Source: Gammaproteobacteria bacterium (lineage in GTDB: Bacteria; Pseudomonadota; Gammaproteobacteria; Steroidobacterales; Steroidobacteraceae). From it: a stretch of 52,753 bases of DNA. The position numbers and the translations under genes were made by a program. The stretch covers positions 1-52,753 of the forward strand of contig JAQGOC010000304.1 of the NCBI GenBank assembly GCA_028293805.1. Reading direction: 5' to 3'. Below the pieces are notes generated by a model. That model made no database searches. It was not told the origin of the DNA and worked only from the letters and a program-made list of their open reading frames with translations. Positions 1 to 8,356 of the stretch are shown piece after piece; positions within the stretch are counted from its first letter, which is position 1, and each line of letters opens with the position of its first letter.

Positions 1-759
1 CGCCGCGGCCTGAATCGGGTCGTGTGGACGATGCATCTGCGGCCGCCGCACGTTCCTCCTGCCGTGCAGCTTGCCGAGGCCGGCACACGGGGACCGCGTG
101 TGCTCCCGGGCAAGTACACCATCCGCATGCAGAAGAATGGCAAAACTTACGATACGACGCTCACGGTAGGTCTGGACCAGCGCGTTAAATGGACTGTTGC
201 CGATCGCCGGGCACAGTACGATGCGGCGATGCAGGTCCATGCGCTGTTCGATGACGAGTCCGCGCTGTTCGGGCGGATCGTCGGGCTGCGAGAGGAAATC
301 GCGACTGCAAGCAGCAGCCGCCCGCGCGGCGACGCCTTGCTGCGCAGGCTGGCCGACTTCGACGCCAAGCTCGATGCGCTCCGTAAGAAGATCGTTGCGA
401 CCACGGAGGGCGGCGCGATTACGGGAGAAGAGCGCTTGCGCGAGCACACGGACCAGCTCTACGGTGCCATCATCTCCTGGGATGGGCCACCGTCCGGTTA
501 CCAAGTCGAGAACATCGCCGCGTTACGCACCGAGCTTGGCGACGTCGATGCCGATTTCGCCCGGCTGACCTCCGCGGAGCTGCCGGCGATCAACAATTCA
601 CTGCGAAGCCAGGGCGCACAAACCCTTGCCGTACCCCCGCTGGCGGCGCTCGATGACGATGACGCCCCAAGCTCCAGCGGCGGCAGGGCCAACGGGCGCT
701 TCGATCCCGATGCGGGTCACGGAATGGAGCTGCCGCGAAACTTGCGTCTTTGGAACTGA
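1..759 (+). CDS. C-terminal part of sortilin/BNR-repeat (VPS10-like) glycosyl hydrolase-type protein, 5' truncated by window
   Basis: The reading frame is open from base 1, so the start lies outside the window; the GTG at 22 is internal. The translated tail begins RRGLNRVVWTMHLRPP and continues with GTRGPRVLPGKYTI, the pattern of the C-terminal beta-sandwich of secreted BNR/sortilin-type 'glycosyl hydrolases' (GLNR..W, then a TRGP.V.PG.Y segment). An alpha-helical tail follows with heptad-like Leu/Arg spacing (about residues 75-200 of the visible part). The catalytic or propeller part is not visible, so no substrate can be given. The stop TGA at 757-759 overlaps the ATG of the next gene (TGATG), suggesting translational coupling to the TonB receptor. 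Confidence 0.7.
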   Translation, partial: RRGLNRVVWTMHLRPPHVPPAVQLAEAGTRGPRVLPGKYTIRMQKNGKTYDTTLTVGLDQRVKWTVADRRAQYDAAMQVHALFDDESALFGRIVGLREEIATASSSRPRGDALLRRLADFDAKLDALRKKIVATTEGGAITGEERLREHTDQLYGAIISWDGPPSGYQVENIAALRTELGDVDADFARLTSAELPAINNSLRSQGAQTLAVPPLAALDDDDAPSSSGGRANGRFDPDAGHGMELPRNLRLWN

Positions 760-2936
760 TGGCGCGATCGTGGCACTCGACACTGACCTGTCTGCTGCTG
801 GCCTCGTCGTCGTTTGCCACCGCGCAGACAGACGAGCCCGCAGCGGCGGACGATGTACCGCCCCGTAACGCCTCCGAGCGGGCGGCAGCCAAAGACCCTT
901 CCTCGTCCATAATCGTTCGGGGCCGGCCGTGGCTGTTCAATCGCGAGACGCGTTACTCGCATTCTCTGCCGGAAGTGGACGGAGCGACGATCACGGTCAC
1001 GAAAAAGACCACCGTCGTGAAGCTCGGCGAGCAGCCCACCACGATCGACAACAATCAGCGCGAGCTGTTCGACCGGTTGCCCGGCATCGTGCTCGCGGAG
1101 CAGCAGAATCCCACGCAGTTGAATCTGTCCTATCGGGGTCTCGGCAATCCGCAGGAAAGCGAATACGTGCTGCTCCTGCAGGACGGCATTCCTCTCGAGC
1201 TCGACTGGATCGGATTCCCGACGCTCTACTACCTGCCGGTGCCGCAAACCATCGGCTCCGTTCAAATGATTCGCGGCGGCTCCGGCCTGCTCTACGGACC
1301 GGAGCCGCAGCCTGTCATCAATTTCATCTCGCGGGCCCCCGACGCCGGCCGCTCGTTGACGGGAACGACCGAGCAGGTCGGCGGCACCGACTCGCTGTTT
1401 TCCAGTTTCAACTCGATCTGCGGAACCGCCGGCGACTGGAACTATCTGGCGGACTACTCCCGGCGCGCCTCCGACGGACAGCGCGCCAATGGCGATTATG
1501 CGCTGAATGCTGGCGACCTCCATGTCGGGTATCGGGTCAGCTCGCAGCAGCAGTTGAGCCTCGACGTGCACGCGTATTCCCTCGATAGCGGGCTTGCGGG
1601 CCTGATGTCCGGCGCCCAGTTTCACGCCAATCGGAATCAGACGACGACGCCCGACGACCGCCTGTGGACCGATCGTTATACCGCCGTTCTCACCTATGAG
1701 AACAAGCTCAGTGAGCATGACCAGTACACACAGAAACTGTGGACGGGCTACCAGGATCTCGTGACGAGATCGGACAAGTATTCGGCGGGCGCACTCCTTG
1801 CCACCGCTGCCACACTGAGCGGTCAGCGATTCCATTACACCGGACTGGATGGACGGTTGCTGCACCGTTGGGGCACCGGTGACGCGCTCACCGTGGGGTA
1901 CACGGCTTACTCCTCCCGAAGTCCCTATGACGAGTTCACGAGCCAGAACCCGCTGGCCGGCCGGAACGACAAGCCCGGTACGCCCTTATACCTCGATGAG
2001 CGCAAAACTCGCTACGCGGCGCTTTTTGCGGAAAACGTGTTCCGTTTCAGGCACTTTCACCTGGTGGCATCTGCCCGCTTCGACCATGAGGAGCTCCAGA
2101 CCCATGAAGTGCTCGCTCCGCACCCCTCGCTCGTCGAGGCCACCTATCGCAAGAATATTCCCCTGTTCGGCATCGGGATCGGCACTGATTTTGGCCGGGG
2201 AAACGAGAGTTACCTGAATGTGTCGCAGGGCTTCCGGCCGCTGCGCTACCTGGATATCGCCAGTCCCTTCAGCAACTTCTCCCCGAACAACAACCCCGCT
2301 CCCACGAAGTACCTCACGTATGAAGCGGGCGTGCACGGCTGGCCCAGTGCGGGGCTGTATTACGATGTCGGCCTGTTCCAGGTCAATGTCAGAAATCGGA
2401 TCGAGTCGCAGCGGCTCACCCAGACCGAGACGCTGGACGTGAACACGGGCGACACGCGCAGCCGCGGCGCGGAGCTCGAAGGATCGTACGACCTACTGCG
2501 GATGTGGCCACAGAGTGCGCCGCACCGGCACGTGACCCTATTCGCCAATGCGAGCTTCCTCGACGCACGCTTCACAAAGAGCGGCGTTCCAGGTCAGACC
2601 GGCAGGACCCCCGCCTACGCTCCGCGCTATGTGCTCAAGGGCGGTGTTACGTTGCGTGAGGAGCGTCACTACACCATCAGTCTCATCGCCGACTCGGTCG
2701 CCTCGCAATATTTCCAGGATAGCGATCTGGGCGTAGGCAGCACACCGGCACGCATTCCCGCCTACACCGTCATCGATCTCTCCGCCGACTATGTCGTTGC
2801 CGGCCACCTGCGCCTGCTGGGCGGCATCTCCAACCTCGGCGACCGCCATTACTATTCACGCGTGTTTCTCTTCGGCGGCAGCCTGGAGCCCGCCAGGGAT
2901 CGCGCCTTCCACGCTGGACTCGCCTACGACTTTTAA
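759..2936 (+). CDS. TonB-dependent outer-membrane receptor, FecA-like
   Basis: 725 residues from the ATG at 759, which overlaps the upstream stop; an in-frame TTG at 750 is less likely. A signal peptide (MARSWHSTLTCLLLASSS...TAQ) is followed by a plug domain at about residues 65-190. Typical plug phrases are visible: QRELFDRLPGI, LSYRGLG, LLLQDGIPL and VQMIRGGSGLLYGP. The rest is a long beta-barrel with alternating aromatic residues, ending in HAGLAYDF with a C-terminal Phe, as expected for Bam-dependent insertion. Closest in style to the FecA (ferric citrate) branch, but the ligand cannot be read from sequence. It lies directly behind the sortilin-like gene and is convergent with msrB. Confidence 0.9.
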   Translation: MARSWHSTLTCLLLASSSFATAQTDEPAAADDVPPRNASERAAAKDPSSSIIVRGRPWLFNRETRYSHSLPEVDGATITVTKKTTVVKLGEQPTTIDNNQRELFDRLPGIVLAEQQNPTQLNLSYRGLGNPQESEYVLLLQDGIPLELDWIGFPTLYYLPVPQTIGSVQMIRGGSGLLYGPEPQPVINFISRAPDAGRSLTGTTEQVGGTDSLFSSFNSICGTAGDWNYLADYSRRASDGQRANGDYALNAGDLHVGYRVSSQQQLSLDVHAYSLDSGLAGLMSGAQFHANRNQTTTPDDRLWTDRYTAVLTYENKLSEHDQYTQKLWTGYQDLVTRSDKYSAGALLATAATLSGQRFHYTGLDGRLLHRWGTGDALTVGYTAYSSRSPYDEFTSQNPLAGRNDKPGTPLYLDERKTRYAALFAENVFRFRHFHLVASARFDHEELQTHEVLAPHPSLVEATYRKNIPLFGIGIGTDFGRGNESYLNVSQGFRPLRYLDIASPFSNFSPNNNPAPTKYLTYEAGVHGWPSAGLYYDVGLFQVNVRNRIESQRLTQTETLDVNTGDTRSRGAELEGSYDLLRMWPQSAPHRHVTLFANASFLDARFTKSGVPGQTGRTPAYAPRYVLKGGVTLREERHYTISLIADSVASQYFQDSDLGVGSTPARIPAYTVIDLSADYVVAGHLRLLGGISNLGDRHYYSRVFLFGGSLEPARDRAFHAGLAYDF

Positions 2937-2939
2937 GGT

Positions 2940-2960
2940 CGGCCGAAAAGTCAGCGGCCG
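2940..2960. terminator. Stem-loop between convergent TonB receptor and msrB
   Basis: CGGCCG (2940-2945) and CGGCCG (2955-2960) form a 6-bp self-complementary stem with a 9-nt loop in the 14-bp gap and adjoining end of msrB. It sits where a bidirectional terminator would be expected. There is no clear T-tract on either side, so the function is inferred from position only. Confidence 0.35.
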
Positions 2961-3424
2961 GGATCGGGCGCACCTTCCGGCGTGCCGCGTTTCAGCACGT
3001 CGGGCAGCGCTCCCCCGCTGTCGGTGAAGGCTAGCGAGACCGAATTCAGGCAGTGCCTCTCCCCGGTCGGCGCAGGACCATCGGGGAATACATGGCCCAG
3101 ATGGCTGCCGCAACGGGCACACACCTCCTCCACACGGACCATCCCGTAGCTGGTATCGCGGATACGCCGGATATGGGATGCGTCGTACGGCTCGAAGAAG
3201 CTGGGCCAGCCGGTGCCCGACTCGAACTTCGCGCTGGAGCGGAACAGCGGCAACCCGCAGAACCGGCAGGTGTAAATCCCGTCCTTCTTATTGTCCAGGA
3301 AGACGCCGCAGAAGGCGGCTTCGGTGCCATGTTCCAGCAGTACGCGACGCTCGCCTCCAGTAAGTCCGGCGGTAATCTCGCGGCGCTGTACCTCGGTGGG
3401 CGGGGACAAGTCGAAAGCGGCCAT
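2951..3424 (-). CDS. msrB: Peptide-methionine (R)-S-oxide reductase MsrB
   Basis: 157 residues from the ATG at 3424, chosen because AGGAG lies just upstream and the family N-terminus (MAAFDLSPPTEVQRR) starts there; the longer frame to 3496 adds non-family residues. It reduces methionine-R-sulfoxide in proteins. Zinc cysteines C53/C56 (CRFCG) and C102/C105 (CARCG) are visible, with the GTGWPSF motif and the catalytic Cys in RHCLNS (C125). There is no signal peptide, so it is cytosolic. It is transcribed toward the TonB receptor and is probably monocistronic. A role against metal- or redox-induced oxidative damage would fit the window but is not shown. Confidence 0.95.
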   Translation of the reverse strand: MAAFDLSPPTEVQRREITAGLTGGERRVLLEHGTEAAFCGVFLDNKKDGIYTCRFCGLPLFRSSAKFESGTGWPSFFEPYDASHIRRIRDTSYGMVRVEEVCARCGSHLGHVFPDGPAPTGERHCLNSVSLAFTDSGGALPDVLKRGTPEGAPDPGR

Positions 3425-3522
3425 GGCGGCTCCTATGCCGTTTAACCGGCGCCAGAAGATTCTGTGCCCGCGATTGTTGGGATTTAGTGCCGGCATTGCA
3501 ACCCCTGCTGGCGCGGCCGCGG

Positions 3523-5232
3523 CTAGCGCTCCTGGCTGCTGTCTACGGCCATTGGCGGCGCAGTTCCCGCCGGGCCGGCCGGTTCCTCGACATCCCCAAC
3601 TCCTGTGCGCAGCAGTGCATTCCTCAGTGATTGGAAGTAGCCGTCGTCAGCGTTCCCTGACAACACACCCGCGGCGCGCAGCTTACCGTAGACACGGGCG
3701 TTGGCCTCGCAGAGCAGAACCGACACGCCTCGCTTGCGCAGCTTGCTCATGACCTCCTGAAGGGTCTGGATGCCGGTGATGTCCATGAACGGCACCCGCT
3801 GGAGCCGGATGATCAGTGTCGCGGGATACGGCCGCATTTCGAGCAAGGGGCGCTGGAAATTCTCCACGGCGGCAAAAAACATGGGGCCGGCGATCTCGTA
3901 CACCATGATCCGCGAGGGGAGCTGCGCGACTCCCAGCTCCAGGAGCTCCGCTTTGAGCGCCCGCGCGGCCACCGGCTGTACGTCTACGGTCTCGGCCATC
4001 CGGCGCAGGAAGTGCAGCACTGCGAGAATCACGCCCACGTTGACTGCGATGACGAGATCGGCGAACACGGTGAGCAGGAAGGTAATGAGCAGAATGGCGC
4101 GATCCGCCAGGGGCGCCTTGCTGATCATGTCTGCGAATCGATGCAGCTCGCTCATGTTCCAGGCGACGACGAACAAAATGGCGGCCAGAGCCGCGAGCGG
4201 AATGCTGGCCGCCAACGGTGCCAGAAACAGCAGCACGGCAACCAGCGTGAGCGCATGAGTAATGCCCGCGAGCGGGCTCGTGCCGCCGTTGCGAATGTTG
4301 GTCGCCGTGCGTGCGATGGCGCCGGTTGCGGCGAATCCGCCGAACAGCGGCGCAACCATGTTGGCGATGCCCTGCCCGACCAACTCCTGATTCGAATCGT
4401 GCCGGGTGCCCGCCATGCCGTCCGCCACGACTGCCGACAACAGGGACTCGATGGATCCGAGCAACGCGATCGTGAACGCCGGCGCAATGAGGATGATAAT
4501 GTGCGTCAGCGACAGATTCGGAAGTCTGAATGAAGGCAGACCCTGCGGAATTCCACCGAACGCGGACCCCAGGGTGGCGACGCCCGGCAGGTGGAAAGTC
4601 GCCTGGATCGAGGTCGCAACGACCATGGCGACCAGCGGACCCGGCAGGCGTGCCATGATCTTGATGCGCGGCACGTACACAATGAGAAGCAGACTCGAGA
4701 CCGCGAGCGCGGCAGTGGGCCAGCTCAGCTGCGGCATGGCTTCGATCAACTGCCACAGCCGTTCGTGAAAATGCTCGCCGCTCACCGGCGGCAACCCCAG
4801 GAAGTCGCGCCACTGCCCGACGAAGATGAGCACACCGATCCCGGCCGTGAAGCCGACGATCACCGGTGCGGGAATGAAACGGATGACCGCGCCCATTTTC
4901 GCCGCACCCATGAGCAGGAGAATGACGCCCGCCATGAACGTCGCCGCTTCCAGTCCCGCAATGCCGTACTTCGCGGTGACTCCGGCGAGGATTGCCACGA
5001 AGGCGCCCGTCGGGCCCGCAATCTGCACACGGCTTCCGCCGAACAGGGAAACGAGCGCCCCGCCGATGATCGCGGTATAGAGACCCTGCTCCGGACGAGC
5101 CCCGGATGCGATCGCAAACGCCATCGCCAGAGGCAGCGCCACAACCCCGACGATCAGGCCGGCAACGATGTTCTGCAGCCACTGGTTGCGCGCGAAGAGC
5201 CCGGCCCGGTGGGCTTCCAGCAGAGCGATCAT
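3523..5232 (-). CDS. SulP/SLC26-family inorganic anion transporter with STAS domain
   Basis: 569 residues. The N-terminal about 400 residues are a multi-pass membrane domain with SulP signatures: GLIVGVVALPLAMAFAIASG near the start, GLYTAIIGG, and the following IAGPTGAFVAILAG stretch. Residues about 430-540 form a cytoplasmic STAS domain (ILRLQRVPFMDITGIQTL-like segment, with the DITGI turn). The family moves sulfate, bicarbonate or related anions; the substrate here is not determinable. No carbonic anhydrase neighbours it. ATG at 5232; the upstream 296 bp to the divergent HbpS-like gene hold no recognisable gene. Confidence 0.9.
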   Translation of the reverse strand: MIALLEAHRAGLFARNQWLQNIVAGLIVGVVALPLAMAFAIASGARPEQGLYTAIIGGALVSLFGGSRVQIAGPTGAFVAILAGVTAKYGIAGLEAATFMAGVILLLMGAAKMGAVIRFIPAPVIVGFTAGIGVLIFVGQWRDFLGLPPVSGEHFHERLWQLIEAMPQLSWPTAALAVSSLLLIVYVPRIKIMARLPGPLVAMVVATSIQATFHLPGVATLGSAFGGIPQGLPSFRLPNLSLTHIIILIAPAFTIALLGSIESLLSAVVADGMAGTRHDSNQELVGQGIANMVAPLFGGFAATGAIARTATNIRNGGTSPLAGITHALTLVAVLLFLAPLAASIPLAALAAILFVVAWNMSELHRFADMISKAPLADRAILLITFLLTVFADLVIAVNVGVILAVLHFLRRMAETVDVQPVAARALKAELLELGVAQLPSRIMVYEIAGPMFFAAVENFQRPLLEMRPYPATLIIRLQRVPFMDITGIQTLQEVMSKLRKRGVSVLLCEANARVYGKLRAAGVLSGNADDGYFQSLRNALLRTGVGDVEEPAGPAGTAPPMAVDSSQER

Positions 5233-5528
5233 TTAAGTGCCACGTTCAAATCAAAGGTGGTCGCGATGATAACCGCATCGGCCCTGCGGATTGCAGCGAC
5301 TTGCGCACAAACTTGGCGGGCACCGCGCTTCGCTCTGGGCCACGGCCGCACGTCACCGAAGCAGTTGTATACGGCGCGCAGATGTTGCCAATCGGGGGCG
5401 GGCGGCAGCATATTCGTGCTGCGCCGATGGAGGGCGAGGCGCTGGCACGCGGACCATGACAATGTCCGTTCTGGCCAGCGCTTCCGCAAGGACACTCGTA
5501 TAACACCAACCTGACGAGGAGAGCCACC

Positions 5529-6341
5529 ATGATACCTAAGTTCCGCATTGTTCCGGTCGCCATGGCCGCGTCGATGACGTTGTTCGCCGCCAGCGCGCCG
5601 GCGGCAACCGAGGAGGATGATTGGAGCGATGGCCCGATGGCCAGCCGCTGTTCCGGGCTGCCCGACCATGCGGCGCTGAAGAGCGCTCTGCTGGCGGCCC
5701 GCAACCAGATGAATGGCGGATTCAATCTGGACATGTGGGCCGCGGTGGTGAATCGCGACGGAGTGGTCTGCGCCGTCGCCTTTACCGGCTCGGACCGCGG
5801 TCAGCAGTGGCCCGGCAGCCGCGTCATCGCGGCGCAAAAAGCCAACACGGCTAATTCCTTCAGCCTGCCCGCCCTCGCTTTGTCGACCGCCAATCTCTAC
5901 TCCGCCGTTCAGCCCGGCGGTTCGCTCTACGGACTTCAGCATAGCAACCCGGTCGATACACGGACGGCCTATCGCGGGCCGGCCACGGACTTCGGGCAGT
6001 CCAACGATCCCATGGTGGGGCATCGCATTGGCGGCGTGAACGTGTTCGGCGGCGGACTCGCTCTATACAACAATGTTCACGTCCTGCTAGGTGCCGTTGG
6101 AGTAAGCGGTGACAGCTCCTGTGCGGACCATAACATTGCCTGGCGGACCCGCACTAACCTGGGACTTGACCACGTGCCTGCGGGCGTGAGCGGCGATGCG
6201 CATCGCCCGGATAACATCGTATATGACATTACCCCGGCTGCTGGGCTGCAGGAGGGAGTCAGTGCAGGCGGCTGGGGGCATCCGCAATGCAGCGCCAGCG
6301 CGAAAACGATCGCAGCCGGACTTCCAGTGACACACCCCTGA
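5529..6341 (+). CDS. Exported GlcG/HbpS-like (DUF336) heme-binding-type protein
   Basis: 270 residues. ATG at 5529 is preceded by GAGGAGAG. The N-terminal signal peptide is cleaved near SAPAATEE. The body (residues about 45-220) has the GlcG/HbpS pattern: D..AL..AL..A, M.AAVVNRDGVVCAV, SR.IAAQKANTANSFS, then GGVNVFGGGLALY. Such proteins bind heme or small redox ligands in the periplasm or outside the cell. Here the family core is followed by a C-terminal extension with CADHNIAW, and three further Cys (C42, C79, C260 approximate), which could make disulfides. Convergent with the ankyrin gene. Confidence 0.75.
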   Translation: MIPKFRIVPVAMAASMTLFAASAPAATEEDDWSDGPMASRCSGLPDHAALKSALLAARNQMNGGFNLDMWAAVVNRDGVVCAVAFTGSDRGQQWPGSRVIAAQKANTANSFSLPALALSTANLYSAVQPGGSLYGLQHSNPVDTRTAYRGPATDFGQSNDPMVGHRIGGVNVFGGGLALYNNVHVLLGAVGVSGDSSCADHNIAWRTRTNLGLDHVPAGVSGDAHRPDNIVYDITPAAGLQEGVSAGGWGHPQCSASAKTIAAGLPVTHP

Positions 6342-6377
6342 GCAGCGCCAGGCGCCGTTGATCAGGCGCCCCTCAGG
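6337..6377. terminator. Bidirectional stem-loop between convergent genes
   Basis: CCTGAG (6337-6342) pairs with CTCAGG (6372-6377), and inside it GCGCC (6345-6349) pairs with GGCGC (6365-6369). The structure spans both stop codons of the convergent HbpS-like and ankyrin genes. It lacks a T-run, so factor-independent termination is uncertain. Confidence 0.45.
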
Positions 6378-8356
6378 AGCTCGGCGACTTTGCCAAAGGC
6401 ACGCGCTTCCGCTATGTCCGCCGCTGTAGAGCGGTCGTGATTGCGCAAGCGCGTGCTCGCGCCCGCGGCGACCAGGCGTCGAACGAGTGCGGCATCGCCC
6501 CTCCGGCTGGCGACCATGAGAGCAGTGTCGCCGAATCCGTTTTGCGCGTCCTTGTCGGCACGGGCGGCGAGCAGCCGATCGACGATCGCCGCATGACCCG
6601 CGGCGGCCGCGAGCAGGAGCGGCGTATCACCGCTCTTCGAGTGTTCGTCGACTCGCGCGCCCTTGGTCAAGAGGAAATCGACGAGCGTCGCATGCCCGTT
6701 AGCGCAGGCAATTCCGAGCGGCGTGATGCCCCCGCCGTCCGCACGATCGATTCCCGCGCCGTGCAGCCCGAGCAATTGCGCATTCTCCAGCATCCCGGCG
6801 TGTGCCGCATACCAAAGCGCGGTCCGCCCGGCCTTGTCCTCGAGATCCGCCCGGGCCCCGGCGTCAAGTAATCGTCGCACCAGATCGACATCCGCGGTTT
6901 GCGCCACGAGCATCAGAGCGCTGCTCCCATGCGTGTCCTGCACATCCAGGTGTGCATGGGCGTCGATAAGCAGACGCAGGATGGAGCCACGGCCGGCTCT
7001 GGCCGCCGCCGTGAGCGTCGGTTCGGACTTGGCGGTGTGCTCGTCGGGCGAGGCTCCCTGCGCCAACAGAGCTCCGACCACGTCGTCGCGCCCGGAACGA
7101 ATAGCGAGCAGCAGCGCCGAGTCGCCCCGCCTGTTGGCGCCAGTTGACCTGGCGCCGGCGGCGATGAGCGCCTCGAGCGAATGGGGGGAGCCGGCAACCG
7201 CCGCGGCAGCCAGGACGGGAGTTCCTTCGGGTGTCGTGGCATTCGGATCCGCACCGTGCGTAAGAAGGGCATCGAGAAGAGTCGGCGAGGTTTTGACGGC
7301 CGCTACGGCGACATCCGGCCAGCCTGCATAGAGATCCCGCTGCGCGGGACCGGGTCGCTGCACCGACGTCAGGGTACCAGTCACGATCACATTCCGGCGC
7401 AGCGCAATGGCCCCGCTCTCTTTCAGCCGTGCGGCGACCGCCGGAAACCCGTCGACGACCGCGAAGTCCAGGGCGGACCAGTCCTGCACGTTGCGGGGCA
7501 CGACGCTGGCCCCTGCGGCCAGCAATCTCTCGACTACCGTAATCTGCCCCCCGGCGGCGGCATACATCAAAACGGTATTGCCGCTCTGGTCCGCGGCGTC
7601 GTGCTTGGCGTGAGCCTCGACGAGCGCGGTCACGGCACCGAGACTGCCCGCGCGAGCCGCCAGCATCAGAGGAGTAATGCCGCGCTGATCGGCTGCGTCG
7701 ACCGACACACGCTGCCGGATCAAAAACTCGACGGCTTCGGCTTGCCCGGCCCCGGCAGCCCGGGCCAGCGCGCCCCGCCCGAACTCATCGTGCGAATCGA
7801 TGACGGACCGATCCACGAGCGCCTGCAGACTCTCCAGATCACCACGCTGCGCCGCGAGCCATAGCGCCTCGCTCCTGACCTCCGGGTCCGTCAGATCCGC
7901 CCGCGGCCGCAATTCCGGCGGCGGCGCGCTCTTGCCGGTCGTCTGCACCGCTGGCGTGAATCCCAGTTCGTGCGCTCGCGTGAGCCAATACCCCGCCGCC
8001 TCGTGATCGGCGGGTTCGGAGCTCGCGAGCAACGTGGCCAGACTGAAAGCGGCTCTGCCGTTGCCCTGCGCCGCCGACTTCTCGAGCCACCCGCGCGCTT
8101 GCACCGTGTCCCGCACTCCGCTCAATCCGTTCAGTTGGAACGCGGCGAGCAGATATTGCGCCTCGGCATTTCCCGCAGCCGCGAGGCGCTGCAGCTCGCT
8201 CGCCGCGCCGGCGAAATTTTTCAGCCGGATGGCGGCTTTCGCCGTTTCGAGCGGATCTGCGGCTCGGGTGGCCGCGTGGACAATACCGATCGATATTGAG
8301 CTGACCGCCAGCAGCGCGAGCACGACGCTCGAAGGGTTACGGTCAGCTCGTTCCAT
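6362..8356 (-). CDS. Exported Sel1-like/ankyrin-repeat protein
   Basis: 664 residues from the ATG at 8356. A longer frame starts at 8419, but the signal peptide (MERADRNPSSVVLALLAVSS..., cleaved near VHAATRA) begins at the internal Met. Residues about 30-125 are Sel1/TPR-like (AEAQYLLAAFQLNG, W.EKSAAQGNGRAAFSLATL). From about residue 150 to the end there are many ankyrin units of about 33 residues with DxxGxTPLMxAAxxG-type consensus (ITPLMLAARAG, NTVLMYAAAGG, DTALMVASRRG). It acts as a periplasmic protein-binding scaffold; the partner is unknown. Its start overlaps the 3' end of the upstream FeS-flavoprotein gene by 14 bp, so the two are co-transcribed and probably coupled. Confidence 0.85.
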   Translation of the reverse strand: MERADRNPSSVVLALLAVSSISIGIVHAATRAADPLETAKAAIRLKNFAGAASELQRLAAAGNAEAQYLLAAFQLNGLSGVRDTVQARGWLEKSAAQGNGRAAFSLATLLASSEPADHEAAGYWLTRAHELGFTPAVQTTGKSAPPPELRPRADLTDPEVRSEALWLAAQRGDLESLQALVDRSVIDSHDEFGRGALARAAGAGQAEAVEFLIRQRVSVDAADQRGITPLMLAARAGSLGAVTALVEAHAKHDAADQSGNTVLMYAAAGGQITVVERLLAAGASVVPRNVQDWSALDFAVVDGFPAVAARLKESGAIALRRNVIVTGTLTSVQRPGPAQRDLYAGWPDVAVAAVKTSPTLLDALLTHGADPNATTPEGTPVLAAAAVAGSPHSLEALIAAGARSTGANRRGDSALLLAIRSGRDDVVGALLAQGASPDEHTAKSEPTLTAAARAGRGSILRLLIDAHAHLDVQDTHGSSALMLVAQTADVDLVRRLLDAGARADLEDKAGRTALWYAAHAGMLENAQLLGLHGAGIDRADGGGITPLGIACANGHATLVDFLLTKGARVDEHSKSGDTPLLLAAAAGHAAIVDRLLAARADKDAQNGFGDTALMVASRRGDAALVRRLVAAGASTRLRNHDRSTAADIAEARAFGKVAELLRGA

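Noticed and set aside
717..1865. Long antisense frame opposite the TonB receptor
   Set aside because: Shadow of a well-supported receptor gene; no signal, domain or ribosome-binding site; typical of high-GC codon bias.
5499..5504. TATAAC as a -10 box for the HbpS-like gene
   Set aside because: No acceptable -35 hexamer at 16-18 bp upstream, so not listed as a promoter.
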